In this document: positions 37,481 to 47,943 of the stretch, piece after piece
Position numbering within the stretch: the stretch's first letter is position 1
How the letters are laid out: each line of letters begins with the position of its first letter
Source of the DNA: Candidatus Thorarchaeota archaeon
GTDB lineage: Archaea; Asgardarchaeota; Thorarchaeia; Thorarchaeales; Thorarchaeaceae
Direction of reading: 5' to 3'
DNA: 64,000 nt
Assembly: GCA_029855935.1 (NCBI GenBank)
Contig: JAGSHN010000004.1
Span: 1-64,000 of the forward strand
Notes under the pieces: generated by a model
Told to the model about the DNA's origin: nothing
Databases searched by the model: none
What the model saw: the letters and a program-made list of their open reading frames with translations, nothing else
Made by a program: the position numbers and the translations under genes

Positions 37481-37488
37481 TTTATATC
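37481..37488 (+). promoter_or_regulatory. TATA box upstream of rps15
   Basis: tttatatc about 60 nt upstream of the S15 start in a short intergenic region. Confidence 0.5.
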
Positions 37489-37549
37489 AGCACGCTAAGG
37501 CGGAGGGGAAGACTCGCTCCTCCACAAACCCTGTGAGAGAGGAACGCCT

Positions 37550-38005
37550 ATGGCAAGAATGCATACAAGACGCAAGGGTCAGTCTGGGAGTAGAAGGCCG
37601 TCCGCCCTACGTGTCCCTGAGTGGTTGGATAAGGACGCGGAATGGGTGGAGAAGAAGGTCATAGAACTTGCAAAGGCAGGTAACTCCCCCTCTATGATAG
37701 GTCTCATAATGAGGGATCAGTATGGAGTCCCGCTGGTGAAGGTTGTCACAGGTAAGTCGATTCTGACAATTCTAAAGGAGAACAATCTGGAGTACCGGGT
37801 CCCAGAAGATCTGCGCAATCTCATCAGAAAGGCAACAGTGATTCGCAGGCATATGGAGGAACACAGAAAGGACTTCGTCTCAAAGAGAGCCCTTCAGTTG
37901 ATTGAGAGCAAGATTCACAGACTGTCTAAGTACTATAGACGAAAGGGCGTTCTGCCAGCTGACTGGAAGTACTCACCCGACCAGGCAGCAGTCCTACTGC
38001 GGTAG
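37550..38005 (+). CDS. rps15: ribosomal protein S15 (uS15)
   Basis: 'MARMHTRRKGQSGSRRPS...KDFVSKRALQLIESKIHRLSKYYRRKGVLPADWKY'. Confidence 0.95.
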   Translation: MARMHTRRKGQSGSRRPSALRVPEWLDKDAEWVEKKVIELAKAGNSPSMIGLIMRDQYGVPLVKVVTGKSILTILKENNLEYRVPEDLRNLIRKATVIRRHMEEHRKDFVSKRALQLIESKIHRLSKYYRRKGVLPADWKYSPDQAAVLLR

Positions 38006-38014
38006 TCATTTCGA

Positions 38015-39373
38015 TTGGTATCCCCCACTTGGGACGCCATCTTTATCTATATGACAACTCAACGGGCAGGAGAGATGGAAGACCTGCTCAGATTCCCAGG
38101 GTTGTCATCGCTCAGAGACGCCTGTAGGGATATCTCGTTCAGTGCGGATGAGGGCGCACTGCTCATCGTGTCGAGGGATTGCGAGGCCGTTCTTGGAGGG
38201 GCCATTCTCACGAGCGCCCTGTATCGCAGTAACAAGATGGTTCAGGTGACTTTTGTCGAGCCGGTGGTGACCGCGGATGCCCTGCAGAAAATAATAGAGA
38301 GGCGTCATTTCAAAGATGTACTTGTAGTCGGGCTAGATGTGACTGGCACGCTTGAGTCGAAGGACGGTCACACATGCATTGGTGTAGGAACAAGTGCAGA
38401 GGAACTTGATGTAGCCCTTGGAGATACCAGCACTGTGATACCAGCATCGACCGTCTTCTCGATTGAGAAACTGGGGGCTGATCGATACGAGGGGCGAATT
38501 GCTGCCATGAGTGCCGCCGCTGTGGCAATGATAAGGAGTCCCGATGATGTATTGAGGGAGATTATGGACGGCGCTATCAGCGAGGGGATTCTCAATGAGA
38601 GCCGTGCATTCAGGCTGTACGGGACGAACTTTATGCCTCCTCGTGAATGCCTCCAGTACTCGGTCTGGCCGTATCTGAGAGGGATAACTGGGAACCGGGA
38701 GGAGTGCGAGAGGATACTTGAGGAGGCTGACGTCCCGCTGGCCCAACGTGGTTCGCCTCTTGAGAAACTCAGCAAGGAGGTCAAACAACGTATTGTATCG
38801 ACACTGGTACCACGCGTGAATGTGGACCTCCTTCCGCTAGTCGTCGGACCGAACTTCGAGGTCACTGGAGAGCGGCCCACCTCTCCTCTACGATGGGCCT
38901 CTAATATCGCGGTTCTGATGAGAACGGTGTGGATGGAACGGAGAGAGGGCCTTGGTCTTGCCGTGTGGATAGGGGATCGCGCGAGGTCGCTACGTATGCT
39001 GATGGATCTACAGGCAGAACACTCAGCATCCGTCGTCGATGCCATTGCACAGATTGAGCAGACTGTGAACGAGGGCGAAGTGGCAGTTGAGGGGCGAGTG
39101 GCAGTTGTCAGGTCACATGAAGTGAGCCCCGCAGTCCTCAGTGAGTGCGCTGTGATTCTGGCTCGAGATACTATGAGTGAATACGACTACACCATTCTGA
39201 CCTCTGACCAAGCGATTGCTGTGGCCTGGAGGCCAGGGGCCGTGGCATTGATTGACCTAGTGAAACGGATGCAGTCAGCTGGACTCGACCCCATCACAAC
39301 TGCAGAGTCGGCTGTGGTGCTGATGGGGGCGGCGGATAGGTCACTGCTGTTGGAGATGCTCAAGTCGGAATAG
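38015..39373 (+). CDS. degenerate DHH/RecJ-family (Cdc45/GAN-like) protein
   Basis: rps15-linked; RecJ-like layout but no DHH, with 'SRDCEAVLGGAILTSALYRS' where a DADG motif is expected. Confidence 0.65.
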   Translation: MVSPTWDAIFIYMTTQRAGEMEDLLRFPGLSSLRDACRDISFSADEGALLIVSRDCEAVLGGAILTSALYRSNKMVQVTFVEPVVTADALQKIIERRHFKDVLVVGLDVTGTLESKDGHTCIGVGTSAEELDVALGDTSTVIPASTVFSIEKLGADRYEGRIAAMSAAAVAMIRSPDDVLREIMDGAISEGILNESRAFRLYGTNFMPPRECLQYSVWPYLRGITGNREECERILEEADVPLAQRGSPLEKLSKEVKQRIVSTLVPRVNVDLLPLVVGPNFEVTGERPTSPLRWASNIAVLMRTVWMERREGLGLAVWIGDRARSLRMLMDLQAEHSASVVDAIAQIEQTVNEGEVAVEGRVAVVRSHEVSPAVLSECAVILARDTMSEYDYTILTSDQAIAVAWRPGAVALIDLVKRMQSAGLDPITTAESAVVLMGAADRSLLLEMLKSE

Positions 39374-39389
39374 AGGAGGGGAGCAGGGG

Positions 39390-39659
39390 GTGATGAGAGG
39401 GACAGTCCGGCTGGAGTTTGGAAATCGCAGAGTGGCCGAACAGGTGCATACTGCGATTAGTCCTGATAACAGACCACTGCCATCAGACCTTGTGATTGAG
39501 TCGAAACTCATGGGGGACGTGATAGAGATAACAGTCTCCACTGCGGCGGGCACGCCACGCCTCATGGCAACTCTGGAGGACCTCCTCAGCTCCGTTGACC
39601 TTGCACTGCGGACAATCTCTGAGGTGGCAACAGAGAGCGACTCAGACCAGGGGTCGTGA
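39390..39659 (+). CDS. pcc1: KEOPS subunit Pcc1
   Basis: 89 aa; 'AVHTAISPDNRPLPSDLVIESKLMGDVIEITV...LMATLEDLLSSVDLALRTI'-type Pcc1 pattern. Confidence 0.75.
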   Translation: MMRGTVRLEFGNRRVAEQVHTAISPDNRPLPSDLVIESKLMGDVIEITVSTAAGTPRLMATLEDLLSSVDLALRTISEVATESDSDQGS

Positions 39660-39675
39660 GAGACACAACGAAGAC

Positions 39676-41145
39676 CTAGAGAGACTCGGACCCCTCGATG
39701 TCGTTGACAAACCGAGCGTATATCTCCTCGGCCTTCGTAATCGCCTGAGCCGCCATCTTCTCTGTGATGAAGCCCCTGTCCACAGCACGTTGAAGTAGAT
39801 GCTGGTCAATGATTCGCACATCGCCGCGATCTGGGACCCTGATCACGTCGATCTCAAGGTCGACATAACGAATCCGGCTTGGTCCACTACCATTAGGCGG
39901 GTAGATCTCGACACCAGTATTGATGTTCACGTACGTGCCTCTCATCTTTCCGGTTCGGGAGTAGTAGTCAGTAACAAGGATGGGTGAGCCAGCAATGGCA
40001 TGAGTTATGGCATAGTCACCCTCACCACGAAAGACGCGGACCTTGCCAAGATCATCATGATTCAACTTCAGCTTCCGGTCAGTATGGCGAAATTGCCTGC
40101 GAATCACTACCATATTTGGCTTAGACTCCACAACGCGCCCGCGAACCAGTATTATGTTCCGACCATCCAGTTTGACATGTTCTATGTTGATTGGGTCGTT
40201 CTCTCGGGGCATATCCCTCTGGATGACACGCTCAAGCCTCGACGTAATGTAGTTGCGCTGATCAGGACGCTCCTCGATGAGCATCTCGGCAAAATCGACA
40301 AGGGCGGAATAGCCGGCACTCTTGTAGAAGTGATGATGCCTGATTGTGGGCTCGATTCTTGAGCGGGCACGGTCCAAGGCCTCCTTGACCTCTGACGGAA
40401 ACTCGATGTCGGCATTGCTTGTCCCCTCAAGAAGGAGAAGAGGACCCTCCGCATCCTGGAAGCGGCTGTACACGTTCTGAGCGATGTCCAGCAGATCGTC
40501 CACCTCATTCCTCAGCTCCTCATCGGTCAGGCGCTCCGCAGCAGTGCGCCACAGTATCCCCCAGTTGTCGGTATACTCACGAATCTTCCGACCAAGAAGA
40601 ATCAGACGCCTACGGGCGCTGGTCCCCTTGATCTTCGTACTAATCTTCACAACGGGCTCGTCAGGAAGAAGAACCGCCGAACGCCCGGGAATTGTGATTG
40701 TTGTGGATAGCAGAGGCGACTTGCGACCATAGTCGTGTGCCTTGACTTGAACCATGACAGGAGCCCCCTTGTCGAGGCCCTTCTCTGGCAGAAGTCCTGT
40801 GATGTCGCCGAGGTCCACCTGGGTATGGCCTGTCTTCTCATCGACACCCATCACGATGCCTCGATAGATCGAGCTCTTTGCGACACGAGGTCGCCGTACT
40901 ATCACGCCACCGAGACGCTTTCTTAACGCATCTGTGAGTTCGGAGAGGACCGAATCGTACGCGATTGCCACTATGCCCTGCAGATCACTACGGTCCCAGA
41001 TGTCGACATCCGGAACGCCATCACGATACGGGAGGCCAAACCGCATCGCGATGTCAGATGTCGGCTGGATTATCTCGAAGTGGCTCTGGAGCATTATCTG
41101 AGTGAGCGACTGCGAATAGATTCCTCTTATCCTCGCCTTTATCAT
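39676..41145 (-). CDS. FAU-1-like RNA-binding protein (RNase E/G-like with DUF402)
   Basis: 'YRGIVMGVDEKTGHTQVDLGDITGLLPEKG', 'AEGPLLLLEGTSNADIEFP', C-terminal DUF402-like region. Confidence 0.75.
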   Translation of the reverse strand: MIKARIRGIYSQSLTQIMLQSHFEIIQPTSDIAMRFGLPYRDGVPDVDIWDRSDLQGIVAIAYDSVLSELTDALRKRLGGVIVRRPRVAKSSIYRGIVMGVDEKTGHTQVDLGDITGLLPEKGLDKGAPVMVQVKAHDYGRKSPLLSTTITIPGRSAVLLPDEPVVKISTKIKGTSARRRLILLGRKIREYTDNWGILWRTAAERLTDEELRNEVDDLLDIAQNVYSRFQDAEGPLLLLEGTSNADIEFPSEVKEALDRARSRIEPTIRHHHFYKSAGYSALVDFAEMLIEERPDQRNYITSRLERVIQRDMPRENDPINIEHVKLDGRNIILVRGRVVESKPNMVVIRRQFRHTDRKLKLNHDDLGKVRVFRGEGDYAITHAIAGSPILVTDYYSRTGKMRGTYVNINTGVEIYPPNGSGPSRIRYVDLEIDVIRVPDRGDVRIIDQHLLQRAVDRGFITEKMAAQAITKAEEIYARFVNDIEGSESL

Positions 41146-41237
41146 GGATACTCACTGGCCCAGAATATCACCTCCCCACCGGATGGTGGGGGCGGTGGAG
41201 TCTATCGTTTTCTGGACTGTGGCCGCAGATGCCCGCC

Positions 41238-41501
41238 TCAGTCCCGAATTGGCTCCAAGAGACTCGAAACCTGCCAGATTCGTGTTCTTGCGAAGTTTGG
41301 GCAGTTCGGGTCTTGGCTCGGTTCGTCCAGTATTGCAATCACGTTTTGGGCCCGCACCGCGGGGGACTCGGACTCGTTCTCAAGGACCGCAATGGCCTCA
41401 TTAGCCGCACGCCGGATGTTTCGGGGAACGGATGTGTTCTCAGAGATCTCCTTGAGAAGATGCTTGGAATGTTCAATACTTCTTTGTGTTTCGGCGTCCA
41501 T
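41238..41501 (-). CDS. UPF0147 family protein
   Basis: 'LKEISENTSVPRNIRRAANEAIAVLENESESPAVRAQNVIAILDEPSQDPNCPNFARTRIWQ'. Confidence 0.9.
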   Translation of the reverse strand: MDAETQRSIEHSKHLLKEISENTSVPRNIRRAANEAIAVLENESESPAVRAQNVIAILDEPSQDPNCPNFARTRIWQVSSLLEPIRD

Positions 41502-41686
41502 AGGGACTCACCTCAGAGAATTGTCTTGGCGCACCCGGACCTGGTGCTTGTAACGTGAAGACTCACCTGCTGATAACATATAGACGTTTTGATAGGAGGA
41601 ACCGCAGTAGACAGGGCGAGTGGCACCTCCAGTGAGGCTTATAGGGAGAGCCGGCCATATCACATCATTGTACGGGTGCAACAGAG

Positions 41687-42031
41687 ATGGACGAACGCGA
41701 CGACGCAGGGATTCGCAGGATGGCCGATCTCCTCAGGAGGGGGGCCACCATGCTAGCCCAGTCTTGCCCGGAGTGCGGTTCTCCCCTCATGAAGGTCGGC
41801 GATGATATCTATTGTGCGACTTGTAACCGCAGAGTCGTGTATGCGAAAGAGGGGACAGCCAGTGTCGCTGAGGATAGTACCGAACTTGCAGAACTACGAA
41901 GAACGCTCACGGACAAGCTCCGGACTGTCAATAGCCAGCTGGAGCAGGAGACCGACATCGAAGTTCTCACCAAACTGACCAACCTGATGGTCCTCCTGCT
42001 GCGCGCCCTGCGAGAACTGAGCAAGATATGA
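41687..42031 (+). CDS. Sjogren's/scleroderma autoantigen 1 (p27)-like zinc protein
   Basis: 'MADLLRRGATMLAQSCPECGSPLMKVGDDIYCATCNRRVVYAKE'. Confidence 0.8.
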   Translation: MDERDDAGIRRMADLLRRGATMLAQSCPECGSPLMKVGDDIYCATCNRRVVYAKEGTASVAEDSTELAELRRTLTDKLRTVNSQLEQETDIEVLTKLTNLMVLLLRALRELSKI

Positions 42032-42073
42032 CTGGACTCGTCACAACAGACACGGACAAAAGAAGAGAGGAGT

Positions 42074-42092
42074 GTGGGCCACGGGGCCCAAC
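42074..42092 (-). terminator. candidate terminator downstream of acsA
   Basis: tgggcc-acgg-ggccca stem; minus-strand tail CTCCTCTCTTCTTTTG. Confidence 0.5.
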
Positions 42093-42112
42093 TCTCATAC
42101 AGATCTATGCAC

Positions 42113-44101
42113 CTACTCGCGCTCTGCGACCAGCTTGTCGACAACAGACGGGTCGGCAAGGGTCGTGGTATCACCCAGGTCCTCCACATGACCCGCGGCA
42201 ATCTTCTTGAGGATACGCCTCATGATCTTGCCTGAGCGGGTCTTCGGTAGCGCGTCCGCGAACTGAATCTTCGCGGGAGTGGCAATTGGACCGACCTCTT
42301 TCCTGACGTGCTGGCGCAGCTCCTGCTTGAGCTCCTCAGAGCGCTGGACACCAGCCTTTAGCGTCACAAAGGCGTAGATGTCCTCCCCCTTGATCTCGTG
42401 CGGAAAGCCGACGACCGCAGCCTCCGCCACAGCAGGATGTGACACGAGCGCGCTCTCAATCTCAGCCGTGCCAAGCCTGTGGCCTGACACCTTCAGCACG
42501 TCGTCAATCCGACCCATGATGAAGTAGTAGCCATCCTCGTTGAACCGTGCGCCGTCGCCAGTCATGTACATTGGCCGGCCAGTCTCTGGATCCTTGTACT
42601 GGACCCAGTAGGTCTTGATGAAACGCTCATGGTCGCCGTACACAGTCCTCATGAGGCCAGGCCAAGGCTTCTTGATACAGAGATAGCCACCCTCATCGGG
42701 CCCGACAGGGTTGCCCGACTCGTCCACAATGAGTGGGTCGATGCCGAAGTATGGGAATGTGGCACTGCCTGGTATGAGATCGTCAGCACCCGGCAGCGGA
42801 GTAATGATGACACCACCCGTTTCGGTCTGCCAGTAGGTGTCGACAATCGGACATCGCTTCTTGCCCACGACCTCGTAGTACCAGATCCATGCCTCGGGGT
42901 TGATGGGCTCGCCGACCGTGCCCAACAGGTTGAGTGTCGACAGGTCGTGCTTCTTGACAGGCTCCTCACCGTAGCGCATCAGGGAGCGGATGGCAGTAGG
43001 TGCGGTGTAGAACTGGTTGACCTTCCAGCGCTCGACCTCCAGCCAGAAGCGGTCGACATCCGGATAGGTCGGCACGCCCTCGAACATCATTGTCGTGGCC
43101 CCAGCAGAGAGTGGACCGTAGACGATGTAGGAGTGGCCAGTGATCCAGCCGATGTCAGCAGTGCACCAGTAGACATCACCCGGATGCCAGTCGAATATGT
43201 GCAGGAAGGTGTGTGTCGTGTACACCATGTAGCCACCGAGCGTGTGAAGAACACCCTTTGGCTTGCCAGTCGAACCAGAGGTGTAGAGAATGAACAGTGG
43301 GTCCTCAGCATTCATCCACTCAGGATCGCACTTGTCGTCGACCTTCGCGTACTCCTCATGGTACCAGACATCACGTCCCTCGGTCCACGGGAGGTCGTCG
43401 CGGCCGACTCTCTTCACGACAAGGACCTTCTCGACAGGGGTGCCGTCGAGTGCCCTGTCAGCAGTTTCCTTCTGCTTGATGACCTTGCCGCTGCGGTAGT
43501 ATCCGTCAGCGGTCACGAGAAGCTTGCCCTTACAGTCGAGAATACGGTCGCGCAGTGAGTCGGAACTGAACCCGCCGAACACAATACTGTGAATGGCGCC
43601 AATTCGCACGCACGCAAGCATGATGATGGCAAGCTCGGGAATCATTGGTAGGTATATTGTGACACGGTCGCCCTTCTTGACGCCCAAGTTCTTCAGAACA
43701 TTCGCGGCCTTGTTGACCTCGCTCAGTAGCTGCTTGTATGTGTATGTCTTTGACTCGTCAAGAGGCTCGCCCTGCCAGATGAGAGCAATCTGGTCGCCCC
43801 TGCCAGCCTCGACATGCTTGTCAAGGCAGTTGTAGGCCAAGTTGGTGATACCGTCCTCGAACCATGTGAAGCGGGCGTTCTCGGGGTCCTTCCAGTCTAG
43901 GCCCTTCGTTGGCTCCTTCTTCCAGTAACAGTACTTCTTGGCAATCTCAAGCCAGAACTTGTCGGGGTTCTCTATCGATTCCTTCCAGAGCTTCATCCGT
44001 TCCTCGTGGCTCTTGATATAGGCCTTCTCGACGAAGCTCTTGGGAGGCGGGAACCTCCGCTCTTCGGTCGTAGTCACCGTGATCTTCTTCTCTTCACTCA
44101 A
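42113..44101 (-). CDS. acsA: acetyl-CoA synthetase (AMP-forming)
   Basis: '[25 protein letters not shown]', '[23 protein letters not shown]', '[20 protein letters not shown]'. Confidence 0.96.
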   Translation of the reverse strand: MSEEKKITVTTTEERRFPPPKSFVEKAYIKSHEERMKLWKESIENPDKFWLEIAKKYCYWKKEPTKGLDWKDPENARFTWFEDGITNLAYNCLDKHVEAGRGDQIALIWQGEPLDESKTYTYKQLLSEVNKAANVLKNLGVKKGDRVTIYLPMIPELAIIMLACVRIGAIHSIVFGGFSSDSLRDRILDCKGKLLVTADGYYRSGKVIKQKETADRALDGTPVEKVLVVKRVGRDDLPWTEGRDVWYHEEYAKVDDKCDPEWMNAEDPLFILYTSGSTGKPKGVLHTLGGYMVYTTHTFLHIFDWHPGDVYWCTADIGWITGHSYIVYGPLSAGATTMMFEGVPTYPDVDRFWLEVERWKVNQFYTAPTAIRSLMRYGEEPVKKHDLSTLNLLGTVGEPINPEAWIWYYEVVGKKRCPIVDTYWQTETGGVIITPLPGADDLIPGSATFPYFGIDPLIVDESGNPVGPDEGGYLCIKKPWPGLMRTVYGDHERFIKTYWVQYKDPETGRPMYMTGDGARFNEDGYYFIMGRIDDVLKVSGHRLGTAEIESALVSHPAVAEAAVVGFPHEIKGEDIYAFVTLKAGVQRSEELKQELRQHVRKEVGPIATPAKIQFADALPKTRSGKIMRRILKKIAAGHVEDLGDTTTLADPSVVDKLVAERE

Positions 44102-44242
44102 CGTTGGTCACCCTAAACCAAGCATATGCTCTGCGCTCGCACGTCTATCACCGCATAATAAAGCTTGTCCAAACAGTTAGTGGAGAGAATGAAGAGATGC
44201 CTAGCAATGGGCGTAGTGCGGCGAGATCATAAGAAAGAGGCA

Positions 44243-44267
44243 GCGAGCCTCGTCCATTGAGGCTCGC
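44243..44267 (-). terminator. candidate terminator downstream of the acetate permease gene
   Basis: Perfect 9-bp stem gcgagcctc/gaggctcgc, 7-nt loop; minus-strand tail TGCCTCTTTCTTATG. Confidence 0.65.
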
Positions 44268-44289
44268 CATCCAGACTCGGCCGATGAGC

Positions 44290-44868
44290 CTATTCGACAG
44301 GAAATGTTGGCCAACCATTCACCTCGGCCATAGCGAGATAGAACGCACTGGCACCACAGACTATTCCCTCGTATCCGGCAATTGTCCCAATGATGGGCGC
44401 TGCAGGATTGCCGATGAAGGTCAGGCCATCGGCGATAGCCAGAAGGAAGAAGAGAATCGCCAACGACAGAAACACGAACTGAAGGACACGATTGGTCTTC
44501 AGTGTGCCGAAGAACATGAGGAATGTGAAGATTCCCCAGCACACGAGATAGGCAGACATAGAGGCCTTGTCAGCAGCAGCAGTCCATGCTGGGTCGAAGG
44601 ACGAGAACAGATTCAGGAAGACGAAGGTCATCCAGAATAGGCCGTAAGACAGAAACGCAACCATCCCGAACGTGTTTCCCTTCTTGAACTCCATCACTCC
44701 CGCAAAGATCTGCGCCATGCCTCCATAGAATATGCCCATGGCGAAGATCACGGCCAGACTGGTCTCAGCAGGGATTATGCCTGCTGTCCGAAGATTCAGC
44801 AGCACCGTGGTCATGCCGAAGCCAATCAGACCTAGCGGAGCCGGATTCGCTAGTTCGTTTTCGCTCAT
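44290..44868 (-). CDS. GPR1/FUN34/YaaH (SatP) family transporter, probably acetate
   Basis: '[19 protein letters not shown]' signature; six hydrophobic segments. Confidence 0.88.
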   Translation of the reverse strand: MSENELANPAPLGLIGFGMTTVLLNLRTAGIIPAETSLAVIFAMGIFYGGMAQIFAGVMEFKKGNTFGMVAFLSYGLFWMTFVFLNLFSSFDPAWTAAADKASMSAYLVCWGIFTFLMFFGTLKTNRVLQFVFLSLAILFFLLAIADGLTFIGNPAAPIIGTIAGYEGIVCGASAFYLAMAEVNGWPTFPVE

Positions 44869-45029
44869 TCGGTGTAGCCTCCTTTTGGTGGAGAGGAAAT
44901 CTCGCGGTGGGTGAATCTACCCCCCTTATATCGATTCCCGTTTCTTGGCGTCCAAGGACACAACGTCCCCTCAATGTCCATCGCAACTTTTTTATCGCTT
45001 ACAAAACCCAACGTGCCAAGAGGCTGACT

Positions 45030-45104
45030 GGGCCCGTGGCTTAGACTGGTCATAGCACCGCTCTGATAAGGCGGGGGTCGCCGGTTCAAATCCGGCCGGG
45101 CCCA
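45030..45104 (+). tRNA. tRNA-Ile (GAT); CCA encoded
   Basis: GGGCCCG/CGGGCCC acceptor, anticodon loop CTGATAA, T-arm GGTTCAAATCC. Confidence 0.93.
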
Positions 45105-45140
45105 CCACTACTTCTGCATACTTCTATACTGCAATCGTAG

Positions 45141-46034
45141 TCAGTGGCGAGAGAACACCTCAGGTGCCTCTCTTGCAATCTTGGCAAGAGACTGCTCCGC
45201 CTCGGCAGTCGTCAGCTCGAATACCAGAGGGCCAGCAAAGGAGTCCCGGAACAATTCCATCATGAAGTCTCTGACGGGCATCTCGCCCTCTCCAAGTGCA
45301 ATATGATCTCGGTGAACGGTCACACCGTCATACTCAGCATAGCTCCCATCGTGAAGATGTATCTCAGCGATGCGGTCCTTATGGCGCCGATAGAACTCAG
45401 TCACCGATTCGGTACCAGAGTAGTGTGTCAGGAGGTGACCCGTGTCAAAACAGATGCTGGTATCATACTCATCGACGAGTTCGCGTGTGAGGGCAAAGGG
45501 GAACTCGACGTTCTCAAGGGCCAGTCTTCGAGAACTGACCTCACTGCGCGTGATAATCTCCTCAAGACTCTGAGCAGCGATTCCATTCATCAGGGCACAT
45601 ATCACATTCACAATATTCTGTGGAAAGTCTAGTCGAGAGAACTCGGCAGCCAGAGCACCCGTTATGTGAAGTACCATGACCTCTGGCTCCAGCGGCTCCG
45701 CTAGGCGTATCGCGTCGACGATGGACTTCACGCTCGCACTCCGGACCGGCTCGTTGAAGCTCGCGGGCTCCAATGACCACAGGGGTAGATGGGCGGTATA
45801 TGATATTTCGAGCTCATCCTTCATGTCAGCCAGCTGGGAAACGACAGAGGGCGTCAATGCCTGCGGGATGATATGAGATATGTCCATCGAGATCTCGATG
45901 ACGGAGATATTCTCCATACTTGCTGCCTCACACACTATCTCAATCAGGTTGAAACGCGAGAAGTCGGGTACACCGTTCACAAGTATTCGCTCGGCTGCAG
46001 GACCAAACTCTAGAGGGACTATTCCAAACCTCAA
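45141..46034 (-). CDS. sugar phosphate isomerase/epimerase-like TIM barrel
   Basis: 'ALENVEFPFALTRELVDEYDTSICFDTGHLL', 'IAEIHLHDGS'. Confidence 0.75.
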   Translation of the reverse strand: MRFGIVPLEFGPAAERILVNGVPDFSRFNLIEIVCEAASMENISVIEISMDISHIIPQALTPSVVSQLADMKDELEISYTAHLPLWSLEPASFNEPVRSASVKSIVDAIRLAEPLEPEVMVLHITGALAAEFSRLDFPQNIVNVICALMNGIAAQSLEEIITRSEVSSRRLALENVEFPFALTRELVDEYDTSICFDTGHLLTHYSGTESVTEFYRRHKDRIAEIHLHDGSYAEYDGVTVHRDHIALGEGEMPVRDFMMELFRDSFAGPLVFELTTAEAEQSLAKIAREAPEVFSRH

Positions 46035-46130
46035 CTCTTACTGAGCCCCCGGTATAGTGCGTGGGCTATTGAGGTCACACTCTAACGATTATCTCTTCCT
46101 GTTTCGGACTGGAAGAGCGAACCACAGAAC

Positions 46131-46619
46131 TCAGCGAGGGGATGGAAGTTTCACAAGCTCGTGCCGCTCAACGACGGGGTCGACCTCAAGGACCTCCACT
46201 TTGATCATCCTGTCACCCTGTCGGATGCTCTTAACGATATCAAAGCCCTCGACTACACGGCCAAACACAGTATGACGACCATCGAGATGACGACAGTTCT
46301 TCTCGTTCAGAACAATAAAGAACTGGCTACCACCAGTGTCACGCCCCGCGTGGGCCATTGAGAGGGCGCCATTGACGTGTTTCTGGCGGGGACCGTCTGT
46401 TTCGCAGGGAATTGCATAGCCAGGGCCACCAGTGCCATTGCCCAGCGGATCGCCGCCCTGTACGACGAAGTCGGGGACGACACGGTGGAAAGTCAGCCCG
46501 TCATAGAAGCCACTCCGAGCAAGCTCGACAAAGTTCTTGACGGTATTCACGGCGTCATCTGACCAGAGCTCAAGAAGGATTGTACCCCGCTCGGTCTCCA
46601 TTCGTACTCTAGTTGGCAA
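46131..46619 (-). CDS. cyclophilin-type peptidyl-prolyl isomerase
   Basis: '[36 protein letters not shown]', '[13 protein letters not shown]'. Confidence 0.95.
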   Translation of the reverse strand: MPTRVRMETERGTILLELWSDDAVNTVKNFVELARSGFYDGLTFHRVVPDFVVQGGDPLGNGTGGPGYAIPCETDGPRQKHVNGALSMAHAGRDTGGSQFFIVLNEKNCRHLDGRHTVFGRVVEGFDIVKSIRQGDRMIKVEVLEVDPVVERHELVKLPSPR

Positions 46620-46739
46620 GGTCTCAACTCCAATTGACCGAGAGGCCTGTTGCCCCTATCGCTGGCGACTGGGAACCGGTCCTCTCGCTGGAGCACTACT
46701 TCCTCACCACTTATTAACAGACCGCTGCGGAGCAAATGA

Positions 46740-47942
46740 TTGATGACCGTTCTGAGAGAGTACACTGAGGGACTTGTTCGATTCCTCAGCGCGGACCTTG
46801 AGTACTACTGCGGAGGGAAACAGCAGGCCACAACAGATCTCCCAGTGTTCTACAATCCTAGAATGCAAGTCAACCGCGACCTCTCAGTGATCTTTCTCGC
46901 AGCATATATGGTCACACACAGAGTGGATAGAGTCTGTGAGCCTCTCGCGGGATCGGGTATCAGAACACTGAGGTATCTTACAGAGAGTCCGGGGGACTTC
47001 AAGGCCATCATGTTCGACAACAATCCCGAGGCGGTGAGGGTGGCAAGGGAGAACATCGAGATGAATGGCCTGCAGGACCGCGCCTCGGTCAGACGTGGAG
47101 ATGCAAGAGTCTTGTTGCTGACGGAGTCCAGATCGCTGCGATTCGACTTTGTTGATGTAGACCCATTTGGCTCGCCCGCCCCATTTGTCAACGCGGCAGT
47201 ACAGTCAATACTGCCTAGAGAGGGGCTGCTCGCCCTGACAGCAACCGATATGCCTGCTCTGTGTGGCATCTTCCCAGAAGTGGCGCAGCGCAAATACGGG
47301 GGCCTCTCAGTCCGCGCACCGTTCTCGCACGAGGCGGCGGCGAGGCTTCTGATAGGACTCGCAACATCGGTCGCAGGAATGAATGATGCCTCAATCGAGC
47401 CGTTGGCCAGCCTCAGTACAGATCACTACGTGAGGGTCTGGTTGCATCTCAGAGCAAGCAAGTCAACGGCCAATGTTCATGCGAGAGAGAGGGGGATCAT
47501 AAGATACTGCCAGCAGTGTTCAAGTTTTGATGTGCAGCCATTGGCCGAGGCCACGACCGATTCGCCTCTCCAGCATGTGCCCGGATGCAGGGGAGAGGTC
47601 AGGGCGGCTGGCCCGCTGTGGATTGGCAGTCTATACAACACCGAGTTCCTGGAGCATGCTCAGACATGCGACGTCAACAGGGATGTTCTGCACAAGAGGA
47701 GCGGAAAGATACTTGAGCTGATGCGGCAAGAGGCGGCAATGACAAGATGGCCCTATATTGACCTTCATGCCCTGTGCGACATATACGGACTCTCACCGCC
47801 TAAGATGGCGCACGTGATGGAGACTCTGATAGAGCAGGGCTACAAGACGGTGAGAACACACTTCAGACCAACGGCCATCCGGACGACCGCATCGGTGGCC
47901 GACGTACTGACCGTACTGAGGAGCCTCAGAGGAGGCGGATGA
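46740..47942 (+). CDS. trm1: tRNA (guanine26-N2)-dimethyltransferase Trm1
   Basis: 'VFYNPRMQVNRDLSV', 'LAGSGIRTLRYL', 'DFVDVDPFGSPAPFV', 'ATDMPALCG'. Confidence 0.93.
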   Translation: MMTVLREYTEGLVRFLSADLEYYCGGKQQATTDLPVFYNPRMQVNRDLSVIFLAAYMVTHRVDRVCEPLAGSGIRTLRYLTESPGDFKAIMFDNNPEAVRVARENIEMNGLQDRASVRRGDARVLLLTESRSLRFDFVDVDPFGSPAPFVNAAVQSILPREGLLALTATDMPALCGIFPEVAQRKYGGLSVRAPFSHEAAARLLIGLATSVAGMNDASIEPLASLSTDHYVRVWLHLRASKSTANVHARERGIIRYCQQCSSFDVQPLAEATTDSPLQHVPGCRGEVRAAGPLWIGSLYNTEFLEHAQTCDVNRDVLHKRSGKILELMRQEAAMTRWPYIDLHALCDIYGLSPPKMAHVMETLIEQGYKTVRTHFRPTAIRTTASVADVLTVLRSLRGGG

Positions 47943-47943
47943 T

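Noticed and set aside
42629-43558. 309-aa plus-strand ORF antisense to acsA
   Set aside because: Fully inside a well-supported acetyl-CoA synthetase gene; treated as a shadow ORF.
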